Source: Siphonodentalium dalli
Taxonomy: Eukaryota; Mollusca; Scaphopoda; Gadilida; Siphonodentaliidae
Direction: 5' to 3'
Assembly (NCBI GenBank): GCA_032622095.1
Contig: CP136061.1
Span: forward strand, 8,400,447 to 8,464,446
Length of the DNA stretch: 64,000 nucleotides
Shown one piece after another: positions 11,610-22,644 of the stretch. How positions within the stretch are numbered: position 1 is the first letter of the stretch; every line of letters begins with the position of its first letter. The translations under genes and the position numbers were made by a program. The notes under the pieces were generated by a model that ran no database searches, was not told the DNA's origin, and worked only from the letters and a program-made list of their open reading frames with translations.

Positions 11610-12355
11610 TGGAGACAAAGGTTATTTAATGTACTCGGCTATATGCATGCACTGCTATAGCAGTAGCATTGTCTGGCTAGTAATCCACGTATACAACGGA
11701 ACGACGTTACTGAAGTGCGAACAGGTCGTCATGTCAGAACGTGCGATGGACTTAGAATGGTCCACGTGGTCCAAAGGTATCGCATTGTAGGAAGAGAGCA
11801 CTCGGACAAAGACTTACGGTATCATGTACAATCTGTGATCATGTCACGAATCGCTACTCCATTCATTTATGACATGATCTAGTAGTCCAGTATAATTTGA
11901 GAAAAATGATATGATATTTAATGGGGCATGTATTTGTGAACAGAGAATGCATTTTCAATGGGATAACGCTTTGCGATTACCTTGATGGTATAGTTAAACT
12001 ACCGAAGTTAAGCCATTGAAACCAGGGAGAGGCCGAAAGGGAAACATATAACTTATTATTTGTGTTCGGTCGGAGCTCTCCACCAGACTTATATATGAGC
12101 GACTTTATGACATGACACACAGATTAATTAAAATTTGTAATCATCAACAAAAGAAATGGCTGTAGATGCAGTAGATGACTCGAATTGAGATATTGGCATA
12201 ATTTGTTTCCAAGTGAATTGGGATTTTTAATTAATTTGTGCTTCATGTCTTAAGGACTTTACTAACCCAATTTTCCTCAATTGGATGTAGTCAGAATAAA
12301 GGATTATGTTCACTTTTATTAGTAATCACAGCAACCAAACCCATTGATGCAAATT
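11610..12355. other. No recognisable feature
   Basis: The plus frame at 11602-11790 has no family signature and is not called. No splice-delimited exon was recognised. Confidence 0.45.
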
Positions 12356-12359
12356 ATAA

Positions 12360-13039
12360 GCGTATAACTGATGGTGGATTATGTTAGAAATACTAAACGT
12401 GAAATTAATAGAGGTTTTTAAAATCTATTTTTTTTAAACCTAAATTCAACACGAAGCCCATACCTAAGAAAAAATATGGTAATGTGTACTGATCACTTTG
12501 AATAATGATGAACAATACAATAATATTCATATTTATCAAGTGGTCTTTGAAATATTACTAAGAATCAATTGTTTACAAATGATAGAATAACTTGCCTAAC
12601 ACTGGTTGTTGGGAGGTGACAGTTAAGTGTTAATATATGTGGACAGTGGCGTGTTGTGAATCTCTTGACATAAGAATTGTGTGATCCTCAATCTGGGGAC
12701 ACCCTGTAGCCCAGTAACCTGGTCATCAATCAGGAGATAATATTTTCATGGGTCAGCACCTGCTGATCATAATCCCAGCTGGCTTGAGTGAACATTAACT
12801 TGACCCATCAAATTCAGTTCCCAAATATCATAACTGAGCAATGAAATCTACCATTTGTAAACAACTGCTTCCAAGCCAAAAATCTGAAGAACACTGAAGA
12901 AATGTGAGTAGACATAGTCATATTTTTTTCTTAGATATGGACTTTGTGTTCGTTGAATTTGGGTTCCAAAAAAATAGATTTAAAAAAGTTCGATAAATTT
13001 AACATGTATTTCTAACATAATCTACCATGAATTATACTC
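12360..13039. mobile_element. Inverted-repeat element, about 680 bp
   Basis: The left arm GTGGATTATGTTAGAAATAC pairs with the right-end GTATTTCTAACATAATCTAC. Further matching arm blocks follow (AAAATCTATTTTTTT against AAAAAAATAGATTT; TTGTTTACAAATG against CATTTGTAAACAA). Arms total about 130 bp at the ends, with an imperfectly paired centre. No coding capacity. Confidence 0.7.
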
Positions 13040-13059
13040 AAATAGTTGTCAAATAGTTA

Positions 13060-13225
13060 AAAGGTAAGCTTTCTCATAGGCAAATTCGTATTGGAGATTA
13101 TTTTCTCTTTAATAAATTCGTATCGGAAGTAATATTCCCATTGATAACTTTGTATCAGGGTTACTCTCTCAAAGATAACTTGGCATTGGAGGTTAATTTA
13201 TCATAGATAACTTCGTATATGTCGG
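13060..13225. repeat. Degenerate tandem repeat, about 35-45 bp unit
   Basis: Repeats of the theme TTCGTAT.GGAG.TTA.T with ATAACTT between them. The last unit happens to contain a loxP-arm-like 13-mer (see rejected). Confidence 0.5.
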
Positions 13226-13229
13226 TATT

Positions 13230-14615
13230 ACTGATAGATCTGTCGATTTTTAAATACAAATAAATAATATGTCTATACATAGTTATATTATCGACTGGGA
13301 AGTGAGTCATAGACATATGGGGCATGCACACCAAAATAACACAAAATAACAAGGGAAATATTAATATTTCTCTGCCTTCACCTTCCAGAAGAAATGCCAT
13401 ACCATTTATGTTTAACATAACACAATAGTTCGATACCTACAATCGTATCGTCACTGGGCATCGAGAAGATGGCATAACAATCATGTAATTTTGCATCCCT
13501 GTGTCGATCGCATGCTCTGGCATGAATGCCGATTCGTTATTACGCGGCTCGTTTAAATGCGTGTTTCGTATTGGTCAAGGCGTTTAGATTAATACAGGGC
13601 ATGTCTTCGACTTGCACTAAATTTGAGCGACTTGCTGATTGATTGACAATAATCGAGAGTAAAGTTCACAAATGTTGGCTTGAAAAAATATATATGCATA
13701 GATATCCGATAGAGTATCGAAGAACCACTTGAGTTATTAATTTTCTCTGTTCCAAGAAGTTTATCTGATTTAAAAACAGAAGTGGACTTGAAAGTATTGT
13801 TAAATAATTGGAATTGGCTTTGATACAGTATTAAAATTCTGGAAATTCCACGAGAACTTGACCCGTACATTCTTGTTTTACTTTCGGTCTCAATATTTAC
13901 TGCAAGTCGCAGATTCGTCTAGTTTATGTAATTCGTTTGACGAATAAAGTTCAAAATATCGAGCACAAACCACCAAGTGAAATAAAAGAGACATTGTTGG
14001 CTTCGGAATGACTTTTAGAATATATATGATCATTTATAGGTTATGACATTGCGTTTAAGTATACGTTCGCGACAATTTATAGGTCGAAAATATTCATTTT
14101 TATAACGGGGTCATAGGGATCTCGACGGAATATGGTTGATTGAATTTATAATAACTTACTGAAATACATACAATTCACCGAGTATGTAGTAAACCGTTTG
14201 GTCTGTTCATTTTATGAATATATTGTTGCTAGCAAGCGTGCTACACTGCAGGTCGCTGTGGTGAATTGTCTGTAAACGTTTAACAAATGTGCGTGTGCGA
14301 ACGTACACTAAAAAGCCAGGCTTCATGCAGGTAGATAGCAGACTTAGCCTAAACAGTGTTTGTTGTCGATAATTACTGCAATGAGATTGGAAACAACTTA
14401 GTTCATATGAAATGCACTCAGTCAATAGTATTTATATCGCTTAGTTCCATGTGGCACAAAACAAAACAATATTTGTCGATATGTGAGTTACAAATCTGTT
14501 TTTTCTCTTGATGGTAACACCAATTTGCAATTTGTTGTTCACTAACATCTAACGTTTAAGAATAATTGTTTGCAGATGCGCTGAAAAATGGCCAAACAAA
14601 CACCATTCAATTATT
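13230..14615. other. No recognisable feature
   Basis: Short minus-strand frames at 13161-13418, 13589-13870 and 14207-14425 show no domains or family signatures. I leave them uncalled. Confidence 0.45.
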
Positions 14616-14618
14616 ATG

Positions 14619-14820
14619 TTTACAATGTATAACGTGCAATGTAACCATAGTTACAATGTATAACGTGCAATGTATAACGTGCAATGTAGCCATAGTTTCA
14701 ATGTATAACGCGCAATGTAGCCATAGTTACAATGTATAACGTGCAATGTAGCTATAGTTACAATGTATAACGTGCAATGTAGCCATAGTTACAATGTATA
14801 ACATGCAATGTAGCCATAAC
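14619..14820. repeat. 31-bp minisatellite, about 6-7 copies
   Basis: Unit GTTACAATGTATAACGTGCA followed by ATGTAGCCATA. It lies upstream of the lectin exons, possibly inside their first intron. Confidence 0.9.
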
Positions 14821-15454
14821 TTATTTGTCCCGTTCTCATGTTTTAGCCGTTTAGTTATTAATTGTAAAATCCTGTTATCACTACCAAACTTATGTTTTCC
14901 TAGTTATGTACTGTATAGTTATATTATCCCTGTGTTATTGTATCGTATAGCAACCATCAAGGGTGCTTATACCTAAGGCAGGTGAATGACGTCAATCAAT
15001 TTGTTCTATATCCATCAGTGATTTTTCAAGATCGCGGGTATATATTTTGGAGAAGTTGTCACGTGACTTCTGGTTAGCAACCGTGGAAATGAAGCATCAC
15101 AGTAAAATAAAAGTAGCTGCTTCACAACTTATGAAGAATTCACATGTGATTTAAGTCTATTAATGTCATTTAGATCAATTTCGTTGATCAGCTTAATGAA
15201 AACGAAAAATTAAGAAGTCATGACGATAATCCAGACAAGATTTTACAATCCACGACACGTGTTGTCAATTTGGCGCCAAAAAATTCAAATTTGAGGCACA
15301 TCATGTGTGGTTGCTCCACTGCGTGTAACGTATGATTCATAATATGTGGCTAACCTGTCAATCGTTTGGAGGACTTCGGTATAGTGTATTGTTATTTAGT
15401 TATTTATAGCACTTCGCTATACACAACTGTTCTTTATTGATGTATTTGTTTCAG

Positions 15455-15679
15455 GTCGGTCAGAAACGAACCTGGCCCTCGGGAAGTATGCTTGGCAGAG
15501 CAGCACAGGTTGGGGTGGACTAGCTTCCAAAGGAGTTGATGGGGACCGCAACCCTAACAAGAACGCAGGGGACTCCTGTACTCACACCCAAGGTGACGCC
15601 GATCCTTGGTGGATAGTTGATTTGGGTTCAATGTACAACATCAAACGTTGGATAATCGTAAACAGGAGCGATGCTGGCG
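15455..15679 (+). CDS. F-type lectin (fucolectin) domain, exon A
   Basis: This exon encodes the first half of an F-type lectin domain, the fucose-binding fold of eel agglutinin and tachylectin-4. It is bounded by an acceptor (TTTGTTTCAG) and a donor (G|GTAGGT), both in phase 1. Recognisable wording is NLALGKYAWQSS, then GVDGDRNPN, CTHTQ and DPWWIVDLG. The family's sugar-binding pattern H-x26-R-x-D is met exactly: His of THTQ, then NRSD. The basic residue that should follow sits one place early, across the splice junction. The domain is completed by exon B. The start codon and signal-peptide exon were not found upstream, so the gene is partial here. Secreted innate-immune lectins of this type are common in molluscs. 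Function is inferred from family. Confidence 0.88.
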
Positions 15680-16791
15680 GTAGGTCTGCTAACTTTACGG
15701 TTGGTTGTCTTATATACTCACCACTATAGGTGACATTTCTGTATTTGTTACCGATAATAATTGTATTAGATTTTAGATTTAAATGTATATATAATAATAA
15801 TAATAATAATAATATAATTTGACACTAACGACGACGCAGAATCTCGAAAATAGTAGAGAAAAAAACACAGTATTGAAGACGAGTGATAAACAATAAGACG
15901 TTGACACATAACATTGTTAAAGCACGATTTACACTTGAGACAACAATTCAACCATATAACGTGATTTCCAATCATAAAAGCACAACAGTGTTGGGTGATA
16001 TAGGTAAATATTTCAGTTATGTTCTGGACACAAATAGGTAAGTACTGATTACATCGACTTCGACAGTCACCGGCGATCACAACATTGACATACCTAACCT
16101 ACGTATATATATTTTTTAAATAATGAACTGCGACCGGTTATACATATATTTTTGACGAATGTATTTATTCACTACTAAATTACCTTTAAACAACTGTGAA
16201 CAACCTACATACACCTGTCTTACATGGACAACCTACATACACCTGTCTTACAGGGACAGCCTACATACACATGTCTTACAGAGACACTGTGAACAACCTA
16301 CATACACATGTCTTACAGGGACAACCTACATACACCTGTCTGACAGGGACAACCTACATACACCTGTCTTACAGGGACAACCTACATACACCTGTCTTAC
16401 AGGGACAACCTACATACACCTGTCTCACAGAGACACTGTGAACAACCTACATACACATGTCTTACAGGGACAACCTACATACACCTGTCTGACAGGGACA
16501 ACCTACATACACCTGTCTTATAGGGACAACCTATATACACCTGTCTGACTGGGACAACCTACTTACACCTGTCTTACAGGGACAACCTACATACACCTGT
16601 CTGACAGGGACAACCTACATACACATGTCTTACAGGGACAACCTACATACACCTGTCTCACAGGGACAACCTACATACACCTGTCTGACAGGGACAACCT
16701 ACATACACATGTCTTACAGGGACACTGCTTATTTAGTTTTGTATAGTTTTATGCTGTTTCATTTTTTTAAGATGCAGTTATTTTTTTACAG
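15680..16791 (+). other. Lectin intron between exons A and B
   Basis: Runs from GTAGGT to a polypyrimidine tract and ACAG. It contains an (AAT)n microsatellite at about 15785-15813 and the 28-bp minisatellite at 16.2-16.73 kb. The minus frame at 15766-16080 has no gene signature. Confidence 0.8.
16195..16728. repeat. 28-bp minisatellite in lectin intron
   Basis: Unit ACAACCTACATACACCTGTC plus TTACAGGG, about 18 copies, some with an inserted GACACTGTGA. It ends shortly before exon B. Its units contain CTTACAG, which resembles a 3' splice site. Open frames across it are artefacts of the repeat. Confidence 0.92.
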
Positions 16792-17019
16792 TTAAGCATC
16801 TCCATAATTTCGTAATAGACGTGTATCTCACGTTTGGAGCTGGAGGGGGTCTGTTCAATGGCCGGTGTTACCACTATACAGGGACTGTTCCAGGCGGAGC
16901 CACAGTAGACCTGTCTTGTAGCGGAGACGCTATCGGCCGATATGTGAGGGTGCAAAGGTTAAATCCTGGATTCCTGCACTTTTGTGAATTTGAGGTGTAT
17001 GGCTACCCGTGCCCAGTAG
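16792..17019 (+). CDS. F-type lectin domain, exon B
   Basis: This is the second half of the F-type lectin domain. It joins exon A in phase 1, giving GVKHLHNF at the junction. It holds the beta-strand wording typical of the family's C-terminal half: NGRCYHYTGTVPGG, DLSCSG, then GRYVRVQRL and FCEFEVYGYPC. It follows a TTTTTTTACAG acceptor and ends at GTAG|GTGAGT. Reading past this donor meets TGA within three codons, so splicing exactly here is required to reach the last exon. The exon's final 24 bases and the donor are copied in tandem just downstream, which makes splice-site choice unusual. Confidence 0.88.
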
Positions 17020-17445
17020 GTGAGTGAGGTGTATGGCTACCCGTGCCCAGTAGGTGAGTTATGGAGGTGTATGGCTACCCGTGCCCAGTAGGTGAGTTAT
17101 GGAGGTGTATGGCTACCCGTGCCCAGTAGGTGAGTTATGGAGGTGTATGGCTACCCGTGCCCAGTAGGTGAGTTATGGAGGTGTATGGCTACCCGTGCCC
17201 AGTAGGTGAGTTATGGAGGTGTATGGCTACCCGTGCCCAGTAGGTGAGTTATGGAGGTGTATGGCTACCCGTGCCCAGTAGGTGAGTTATGGAGGTGTAT
17301 GGCTACCCGTGCCCAGTAGGTGAGTTGTGGAGGTGTATGGCTACCCGTGCACAGTAGGTGAGTTATGGAGGTGTATGGCTACCCGTGCCCAGTAGGTGAG
17401 TTATGGAGGTGTATGGCTACCCGTGCCCAGTAGGTGAGTGAGGTG
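17020..17445 (+). repeat. 38-bp tandem array copying the exon B end and its splice donor
   Basis: Unit GTGAGTTATGGAGGTGTATG followed by GCTACCCGTGCCCAGTAG. Counting the exon itself there are 12 copies of GGCTACCCGTGC (17001, 17035, then every 38 bp to 17415), each followed by GTGAGT. The first and last intervals are the shorter GTGAGTGAGGTGTA form. Each unit therefore carries a strong 5' splice site after exon-identical sequence. The first interval contains an in-frame TGA, so use of a downstream donor would truncate the protein. Confidence 0.95.
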
Positions 17446-17822
17446 TATCATCACTACAATGAACGTTATCGTTTCACGTGGGAAAATGATAGGAAAATGG
17501 CGGATATTGTAAAATACCATCATCTGAACGAGGCAATATCAACATTATTACTTATAGAAGGCCTTGTATTGTGATTTAATAAATAGAACGGGGTTATAAT
17601 TGGTTGTAGTGCACCATTACACGGTATAGTCACATCAAGGTGCTCGCGGACTACATATTGAGGACTTCGTGCGATAAATACATAACATAAGCGTTCATTG
17701 GTGCTCTAAAATCGTTCAAACTGACAAAAACAAATCCAGAAAACGGCCGTGATTCGACGGGAGATGTATAAAATATGAAACGCGATGTTGCGAATACTAT
17801 TATTGATATGATAAATAATCCC

Positions 17823-18211
17823 TTAACCCGTTACCCAACAGAAGGGCCCTGTGCCAATGCATTCTCTTATATATGCGAGTCGACCATAGGTCGCCTCGCA
17901 TATATAAGAGAATGCATTGGCTTAACACATTAAAAATTATAAAATTGTTAAAGAATGTAAGAAAAAATGGTAAAAACAGATTTTTTTTAGGCCAAAGCAT
18001 TCTCTTATATATGCGAGGCGACCTATGGTCGACTCGCATATATAAGAGATTGCATTGGCACAGGGCATAACTGTAACTATCACAATGTGGTCATGGAGCC
18101 GGTTCCAATGATATCCATATTTGTATGGTTCTATTGAGACAGACCGAAGATATTTTAGGCCGTTGAAGCTTTATTTGGCCGGTTTTGGCGGTTTGTTGGG
18201 TAAAGGGTTAA
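17823..18211. mobile_element. Outer MITE with TTAACCC..TTACCCAACA ends
   Basis: Left end TTAACCCGTTACCCAACA (17823-17840) pairs with the right end TGTTGGGTAAAGGGTTAA (18194-18211). The right arm continues into TTTTGGCCGGTTTTGGCGG, but the left arm is cut after 18 bp by the hairpin-ended element, which seems to have inserted into it. Confidence 0.6.
17846..18066. mobile_element. Hairpin-ended foldback element, copy 1
   Basis: Ends GCCCTGTGCC/GGCACAGGGC. Each roughly 76-bp terminal block is itself a near-perfect palindrome: CCAATGCATTCTCTTATATA, then TGCGAG, a short loop, and the complement. The element therefore has a hairpin at both ends as well as overall inverted symmetry. The interior is short, AT-rich and non-coding. 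A second copy with the same ends lies at 39.19-39.56 kb. Confidence 0.85.
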
Positions 18212-18544
18212 ACATGAAACTCCCGATAAAGCACAATTTACGAGGGCTTATACCATAGCTTAGATAAGCTAGAACACTTTATTCAAATTATTTATACATT
18301 GGAAAATAATAACTCAATTACGAAATAATACAGTCACCAGATATAACTTAGATGCTGATATATCAGTTCAATCTTTCAGTAAACTGTTCTGTTCTGGATC
18401 TTCTAATAATCTCGAAGTCGTATGTAATCCCATGTATCGGATGAAATAATCGTGTTCATAATTATACGTACAATATATAAACCATGCGTATTTAATCCCA
18501 TGTACTCGATGTAATAATGGCAATACTAGGTATATTATAAAATT

Positions 18545-19090
18545 ATTGTACAATGTTGTGTACAGTATGTATTTTTCTTGTACGAGTCCAGGTTGTGGTG
18601 AAAAGTCATATTGGACGAGTCGAGTCCAATATGACTTTTCACCACAACCTGGACGAGTACCAGAAAACTCATACTGTACACAACAGTGTAAAATGACATT
18701 GTTATTATCCATCTGTTTGTTTATCCAAATTATGGGAACAATACTTTTCTGGTTATTTTTGGTATTTGTCGCACTTAATTATCTTTTAAAGTCTGTATTT
18801 TGAACATCAGAAAGCATGATTTGGAAGAGTAAACACGGAAGTTAAAAAAACTCAATGCGGAAGTGAAACGTCTGCTAAATCCACCAGTGTTGCGCGCGCA
18901 TCGCACTTTCATCGATTCATTTCGCAATAGAGTGAATTCGTGACGTCACAGAGTCCCGATAAAAAAGTCATATTGCACGCTTGGGAGTCCAATATGACAT
19001 TCGGGAGTCCAATATGACTTTTTCCCGGATTATCACGTGGCGGCTTTTGCCCAATCAGAAATAGTGTTTGTTAAGGGATGGATAATAATA
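18545..19090. mobile_element. Foldback element, copy 3 (left arm truncated)
   Basis: Shares the central hairpin (ACAATGTTGTGTACAGTATG, then GTCCAGGTTGTGGTG and complement) and a complete right arm ending GTTAAGGGATGGATAATAAT with the copy at 2439-3369. The left arm starts close to the centre and is missing its outer part. Confidence 0.82.
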
Positions 19091-19126
19091 CATAGTCATG
19101 CACGGGGTTGGTGATATAGAAAAGGA

Positions 19127-19270
19127 AAGTTAATGTTTAAGCTGGAGGCCCTGTATCCAGAGTAATATGTTCTAAGTTAATGTTTAAGCTGGAGGCCCTG
19201 TATCCAGAGTAATATGTTCTAAGTTAATGTTTAAGCTGGAGGCCCTGTATCAAGAGTAATATGTTCTAAG
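19127..19270. repeat. 47-bp tandem repeat, three copies
   Basis: Unit AAGTTAATGTTTAAGCTGGA, then GGCCCTGTATCCAGAGTAAT and ATGTTCT. The copies are almost identical. Confidence 0.92.
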
Positions 19271-19274
19271 TTAT

Positions 19275-20395
19275 TCATCATTGTTTGCACATTATACTAT
19301 AACGTGATTGGTGTATACGGTATGTTATCGGAACTGTACATCAAACACACATTACTGGATATGAATCCGATGCCTATATGAGTAAAACAAATAACCACCT
19401 CACCATAACTCCAACAGTCATGCGCAGATGCTCATGGGCTATACACGCGCAGTTTCATTCTCGATTTAATTTGCCACAGCGAGCAATCATGGCTATGACA
19501 TGCTTTGTTGTTACCCGCCTCCCTATTTTCCACCCCTCCGATTGGCCCATGTCCTGTCACGTGCTGGGCGACAAATCACACTGTCGTCCGCTGACCCGGG
19601 AGACATTGTTTTTGTCGCCCGTCTGATGTTATATTGGAAGAATATATCCAAACACACACTGCAGTAACTCATCTATTTCACATCACTACGACGTACTAAC
19701 GTAGATGTTATATACCCCACGGATTCGCAAACACCAGTGTGCGCTAATTTGCATATATTCAGTGAACACTGATATTCGAACTTTTAAGTTGACACTAATA
19801 TCGGACAAGCGTTATTATGTATTTTTTTACATCGAAACATCTAGATGATTCAATATATTCATGTCGACAATATGATGCAGGATTGAAATAGTGGATCCAT
19901 TGAGGTTGGTTGGTTATAAATGTTTGCTGGTGGACAACGTAATGCACACGTTTGTCGCGAATGAATGGTACTGTACGCTTATCCATGGTATCGCCATGTA
20001 TACTTGGGAGAACTGACACATATGAATGTACATTAATGAAATCGACAACTCCCAATAGCTTTCGGATAAGACCGTTATGATATGAACATCGCGAGTAAAT
20101 TCCGCGAACATTGAATATGCCACATTGCAGAAGGCGCTAACACACCTACATGTATATGGCTTATTGATTTACATTGCATGGACCGATATTGACGATTTAA
20201 CCAAAATGATCGTAAATAAACGCTGCTTATCAAACGCTTAACGGCTTGACTATCGTTTATGGAACAGAAATCCTATTGGACGATAAGTAGTTACTGAAAA
20301 TATACATAATCGGGAAAAGAAAGCAGTCGTGACTCAGTGCAACATCGTGCGTGTGGATGGCAAGGATTTGGTTCTGTGGTATAATCGGATAACAA
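19275..20395. other. No recognisable gene; relatively GC-rich patch at 19.4-19.63 kb
   Basis: The patch 19.42-19.63 kb is richer in CpG than its surroundings and holds a CCAAT-type box (GATTGGCCC) and an E-box-type CACGTG. No transcript-like structure follows, so a promoter is only a weak possibility. The frames here carry no domain. Confidence 0.35.
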
Positions 20396-20399
20396 AACA

Positions 20400-20481
20400 G
20401 TTGTTTGTCACCACTCGAGAACGGAATGTATTCCTTGGAGCTGCGCTCCTCGGGAGACATTCCGTTCTCGAGCGGGTGACA
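20400..20481. repeat. Short inverted repeat (hairpin)
   Basis: TTGTCACC.CTCGAGAACGGAATGT pairs with ACATTCCGTTCTCGAG..GGTGACAA around a central GGAGCTGCGCTCC. Mirror-image frames on both strands arise from this symmetry. Confidence 0.85.
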
Positions 20482-20894
20482 AATCTCAATGTCTCCCTCG
20501 ACAGCGGGCGACAACTGTATAATGTTTACCGCATATTGTCAGTGTAAGATTGGCTCCCTATGGGAGTTAATGCATTGGCATTGGGTTGAGAATGGTGGCG
20601 TTGTGAGTACTGACCACATGATAAGTTGATGCTCAGTTTCGCTACATATGGCCATTTATTGTTACCAATTAACACGTATTTCCCAAGTACAGGAACTTTT
20701 ACATCGGAAGACATTATGTCAGGCAATTCTTCAAGGATTGGCCATTTATAAACGGACAATCCGTACCTAAAATGTTCGTTAATTAATGGACAATCGGACC
20801 ACGCGTGGCTTGGGGATTGTCCACTAAATGACGACATGTATAGCTAATTCTGCATGTTAGCTTCATATTTAATAAGAAGGGCAATAACTCTATA

Positions 20895-21017
20895 AAGAAA
20901 GTTAATTTACTAAATAACGGCGATGTGTATGAGAAGAAGTGTTTTTGACGAAATAACGGAGATATTTGAAGAAGAGTTTTTGTCGAAATAACGGAAATAT
21001 TCGAAGAAGTGTTTTTA
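20895..21017. repeat. Degenerate tandem repeat, about 40-bp unit
   Basis: About three units of GAAGAAGTGTTTTTGACGAA followed by ATAACGGAGATATTT, ending shortly before the last lectin exon. Confidence 0.7.
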
Positions 21018-21152
21018 AAGAGCCTTAACCATAGGGTGACTAAGTGTACCCATTCTTTGAAAGTCTCAGGATCTGATTGTGTCATCACATATTTCGAGAG
21101 GGCGATAGCGTAATGTTGCCGATCTGACTGCCGTATGTAAATTATATTACAG

Positions 21153-21373
21153 GGCGGCATCAGATTATCAGAGACATGAAGTATTCAGCACAGCCAATCG
21201 AGACTGGGTTTGCAAGCAGTGAGTTGCACTGTGCAGCGTTGTGCACCAAATTGGGGCAAGCTTGCCGGTCAATGAACTACAATCACATCACATCGGAGTG
21301 TCAACGACTTTCAACCGTGAACGACACAGAAGTGGCTGAAGGTTGGACGTACATGTACCCAACACCATGTTAG
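21153..21373 (+). CDS. PAN/apple-like terminal exon of the lectin gene
   Basis: The acceptor TATATTACAG opens a phase-1 exon that fits exon B's donor phase. It encodes 72 residues and ends at TAG. The wording resembles a PAN/apple module: SSELHCAALCTKLGQACRS, then NYNHITSECQRLS and EGWTYMYP. The four cysteines (HC, LC, AC, EC) are spaced as in that fold; a fifth ends the protein (TPC). Such modules bind proteins or carbohydrates and are often attached to secreted lectins. If no exon was missed between 17.0 and 21.15 kb, the protein ends lectin domain-PAN module. An AATAAA at 21837-21842 is a possible poly(A) signal. Confidence 0.8.
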
Positions 21374-21420
21374 TAAAGACAAGAATCTGTCAAACACATG
21401 CTGCAAACTCTTATGTTTCA

Positions 21421-21466
21421 CTGAGGTTGCCGAGGGGTGGACTTACTTGTACCCGCACCATGACAT
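21421..21466 (+). pseudogene. Vestigial duplicate of the PAN exon end
   Basis: GAGGTTGCCGAGGGGTGGAC followed by TTACTTGTACCC is a diverged copy of GAAGTGGCTGAAGGTTGGAC plus GTACATGTACCC in the last exon about 90 bp upstream. It lies after the stop codon, so it is untranslated. It is evidence of a small tandem duplication. Confidence 0.65.
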
Positions 21467-21543
21467 TGAAGACCTTTTGAAAGATTGTTGTAAAGAAAGT
21501 TTACAACACATAGGCGGATATATTCGATGATTATTTAAAAATA

Positions 21544-21765
21544 ATGTGCATGTTGCGTGCTGATGCCAGCGTATTGTTTGCCGAGTCAACACAAGGGATG
21601 CAGAGAGCACTATATACATACAATGATTATACTGAATCTTCGAAGTTGTGCATACATGTGGACAAAACTAAACTTATGATATTTGGCAGCAGAAAGTTAA
21701 ACGAGGCCATTAGATTTTTTAATAAAATTAAACTTATTAACTTAAAATGTTTCGAACCCATGTGA
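21544..21765 (+). pseudogene. Non-LTR (LINE) reverse transcriptase fragment
   Basis: The frame reads like the palm/thumb stretch after the catalytic YADD box of LINE reverse transcriptases: LFAESTQGMQRAL, then CIHVDKTKLMIF. The box itself is degraded (LRADAS) and nothing recognisable precedes or follows, so this is a dead fragment. It lies just after the lectin gene and ends in AT-rich sequence. Confidence 0.65.
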
Positions 21766-22124
21766 ATACAAAGATTGACATATACACCTTCTTCTCACTC
21801 CCACACAACCCAGTACTCACGCCTTTAATACTCAACAATAAAGTCGCAATATATATATTGCGATGTCTTCTGTCTTCATAAGGTCCCTTGCTTGGGGTTC
21901 TGGAGGATCTTACATCGCATCAACATTTTAGTGTTAGATAAATAAATTCTGAAGCTCCTGCTTTGGGATCTGGTTTGCATCAATTATTCATATGTGGGAT
22001 CTGTGTTCACTTGAGATTCATGCTTAGGGATATGTTGAGCCTTCGATCTCCATTTTAGAGCGTACGTGTGTGGTCACATTTATGAGTGGGTGATCAAATG
22101 TGTATGTGCATTAATAATTTAATA

Positions 22125-22640
22125 CATACTAACATGACCGGCTGCAACCATTTTGGAGTTTACTCCTTGCTTGACTAAATCCTCCGCAAGTGGAGCACAC
22201 GAGCATGAATATATCCTTGGAATGACCACTGGACGGAAACTATACTTTTTTCTTTTTTTTTGGTCTAAAACATGGATGTCAGTCTGCATGACAAAATCCC
22301 GACAATCACAATACAGGCCACTTCCCCCCACACGAGCATCACCAAACGTTATGGATATTTGGTGTGGAATCTATATAGGAACTATCATGTTTTCGAATTT
22401 GGTTAAAATACATCAATCAGCCAGCGGCCATCTTGGATTTAACATTTTAATAAAACGGTACAAATTCCAGCCCACAATTAAGGGATAAATATTTTTGACA
22501 GTGCTAAAATATGCATGTTTAGGATCACCTCTAGACGTGAGCTACTTATTTGAACGACTGCCTATGAAAAACATCGCCGCTGACACATATCTTGGATTTT
22601 GCTCCTTGAAATACATCGGGGTCATCAAGTTGAGCTAGAG
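22125..22640. repeat. Diverged units of the 161-bp family
   Basis: ACATGACCGGCTGCAACCAT, CAGCGGCCATCTTGGATT and CATCGCCGCTGACACATATC echo the ATGGCCGCC...CATCTTGGATT core of the array at 7.1-8.9 kb, at similar spacing but strongly diverged. Confidence 0.55.
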
Positions 22641-22644
22641 TGAT

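Noticed and set aside
13207-13219. Exact 13-base match to a loxP arm (ATAACTTCGTATA)
   Set aside because: It lies in a degenerate tandem repeat whose units vary around this word. There is no 8-bp spacer plus inverted second arm, so it is chance similarity.
14619-14820. Regularly spaced repeats considered as a CRISPR array
   Set aside because: Head-to-tail minisatellite without unique spacers, in a eukaryotic setting. The same applies to the other arrays.
16159-16548. 129-residue ORF rich in TYTCLTGTTYIHL
   Set aside because: Translation of the 28-bp intronic minisatellite.
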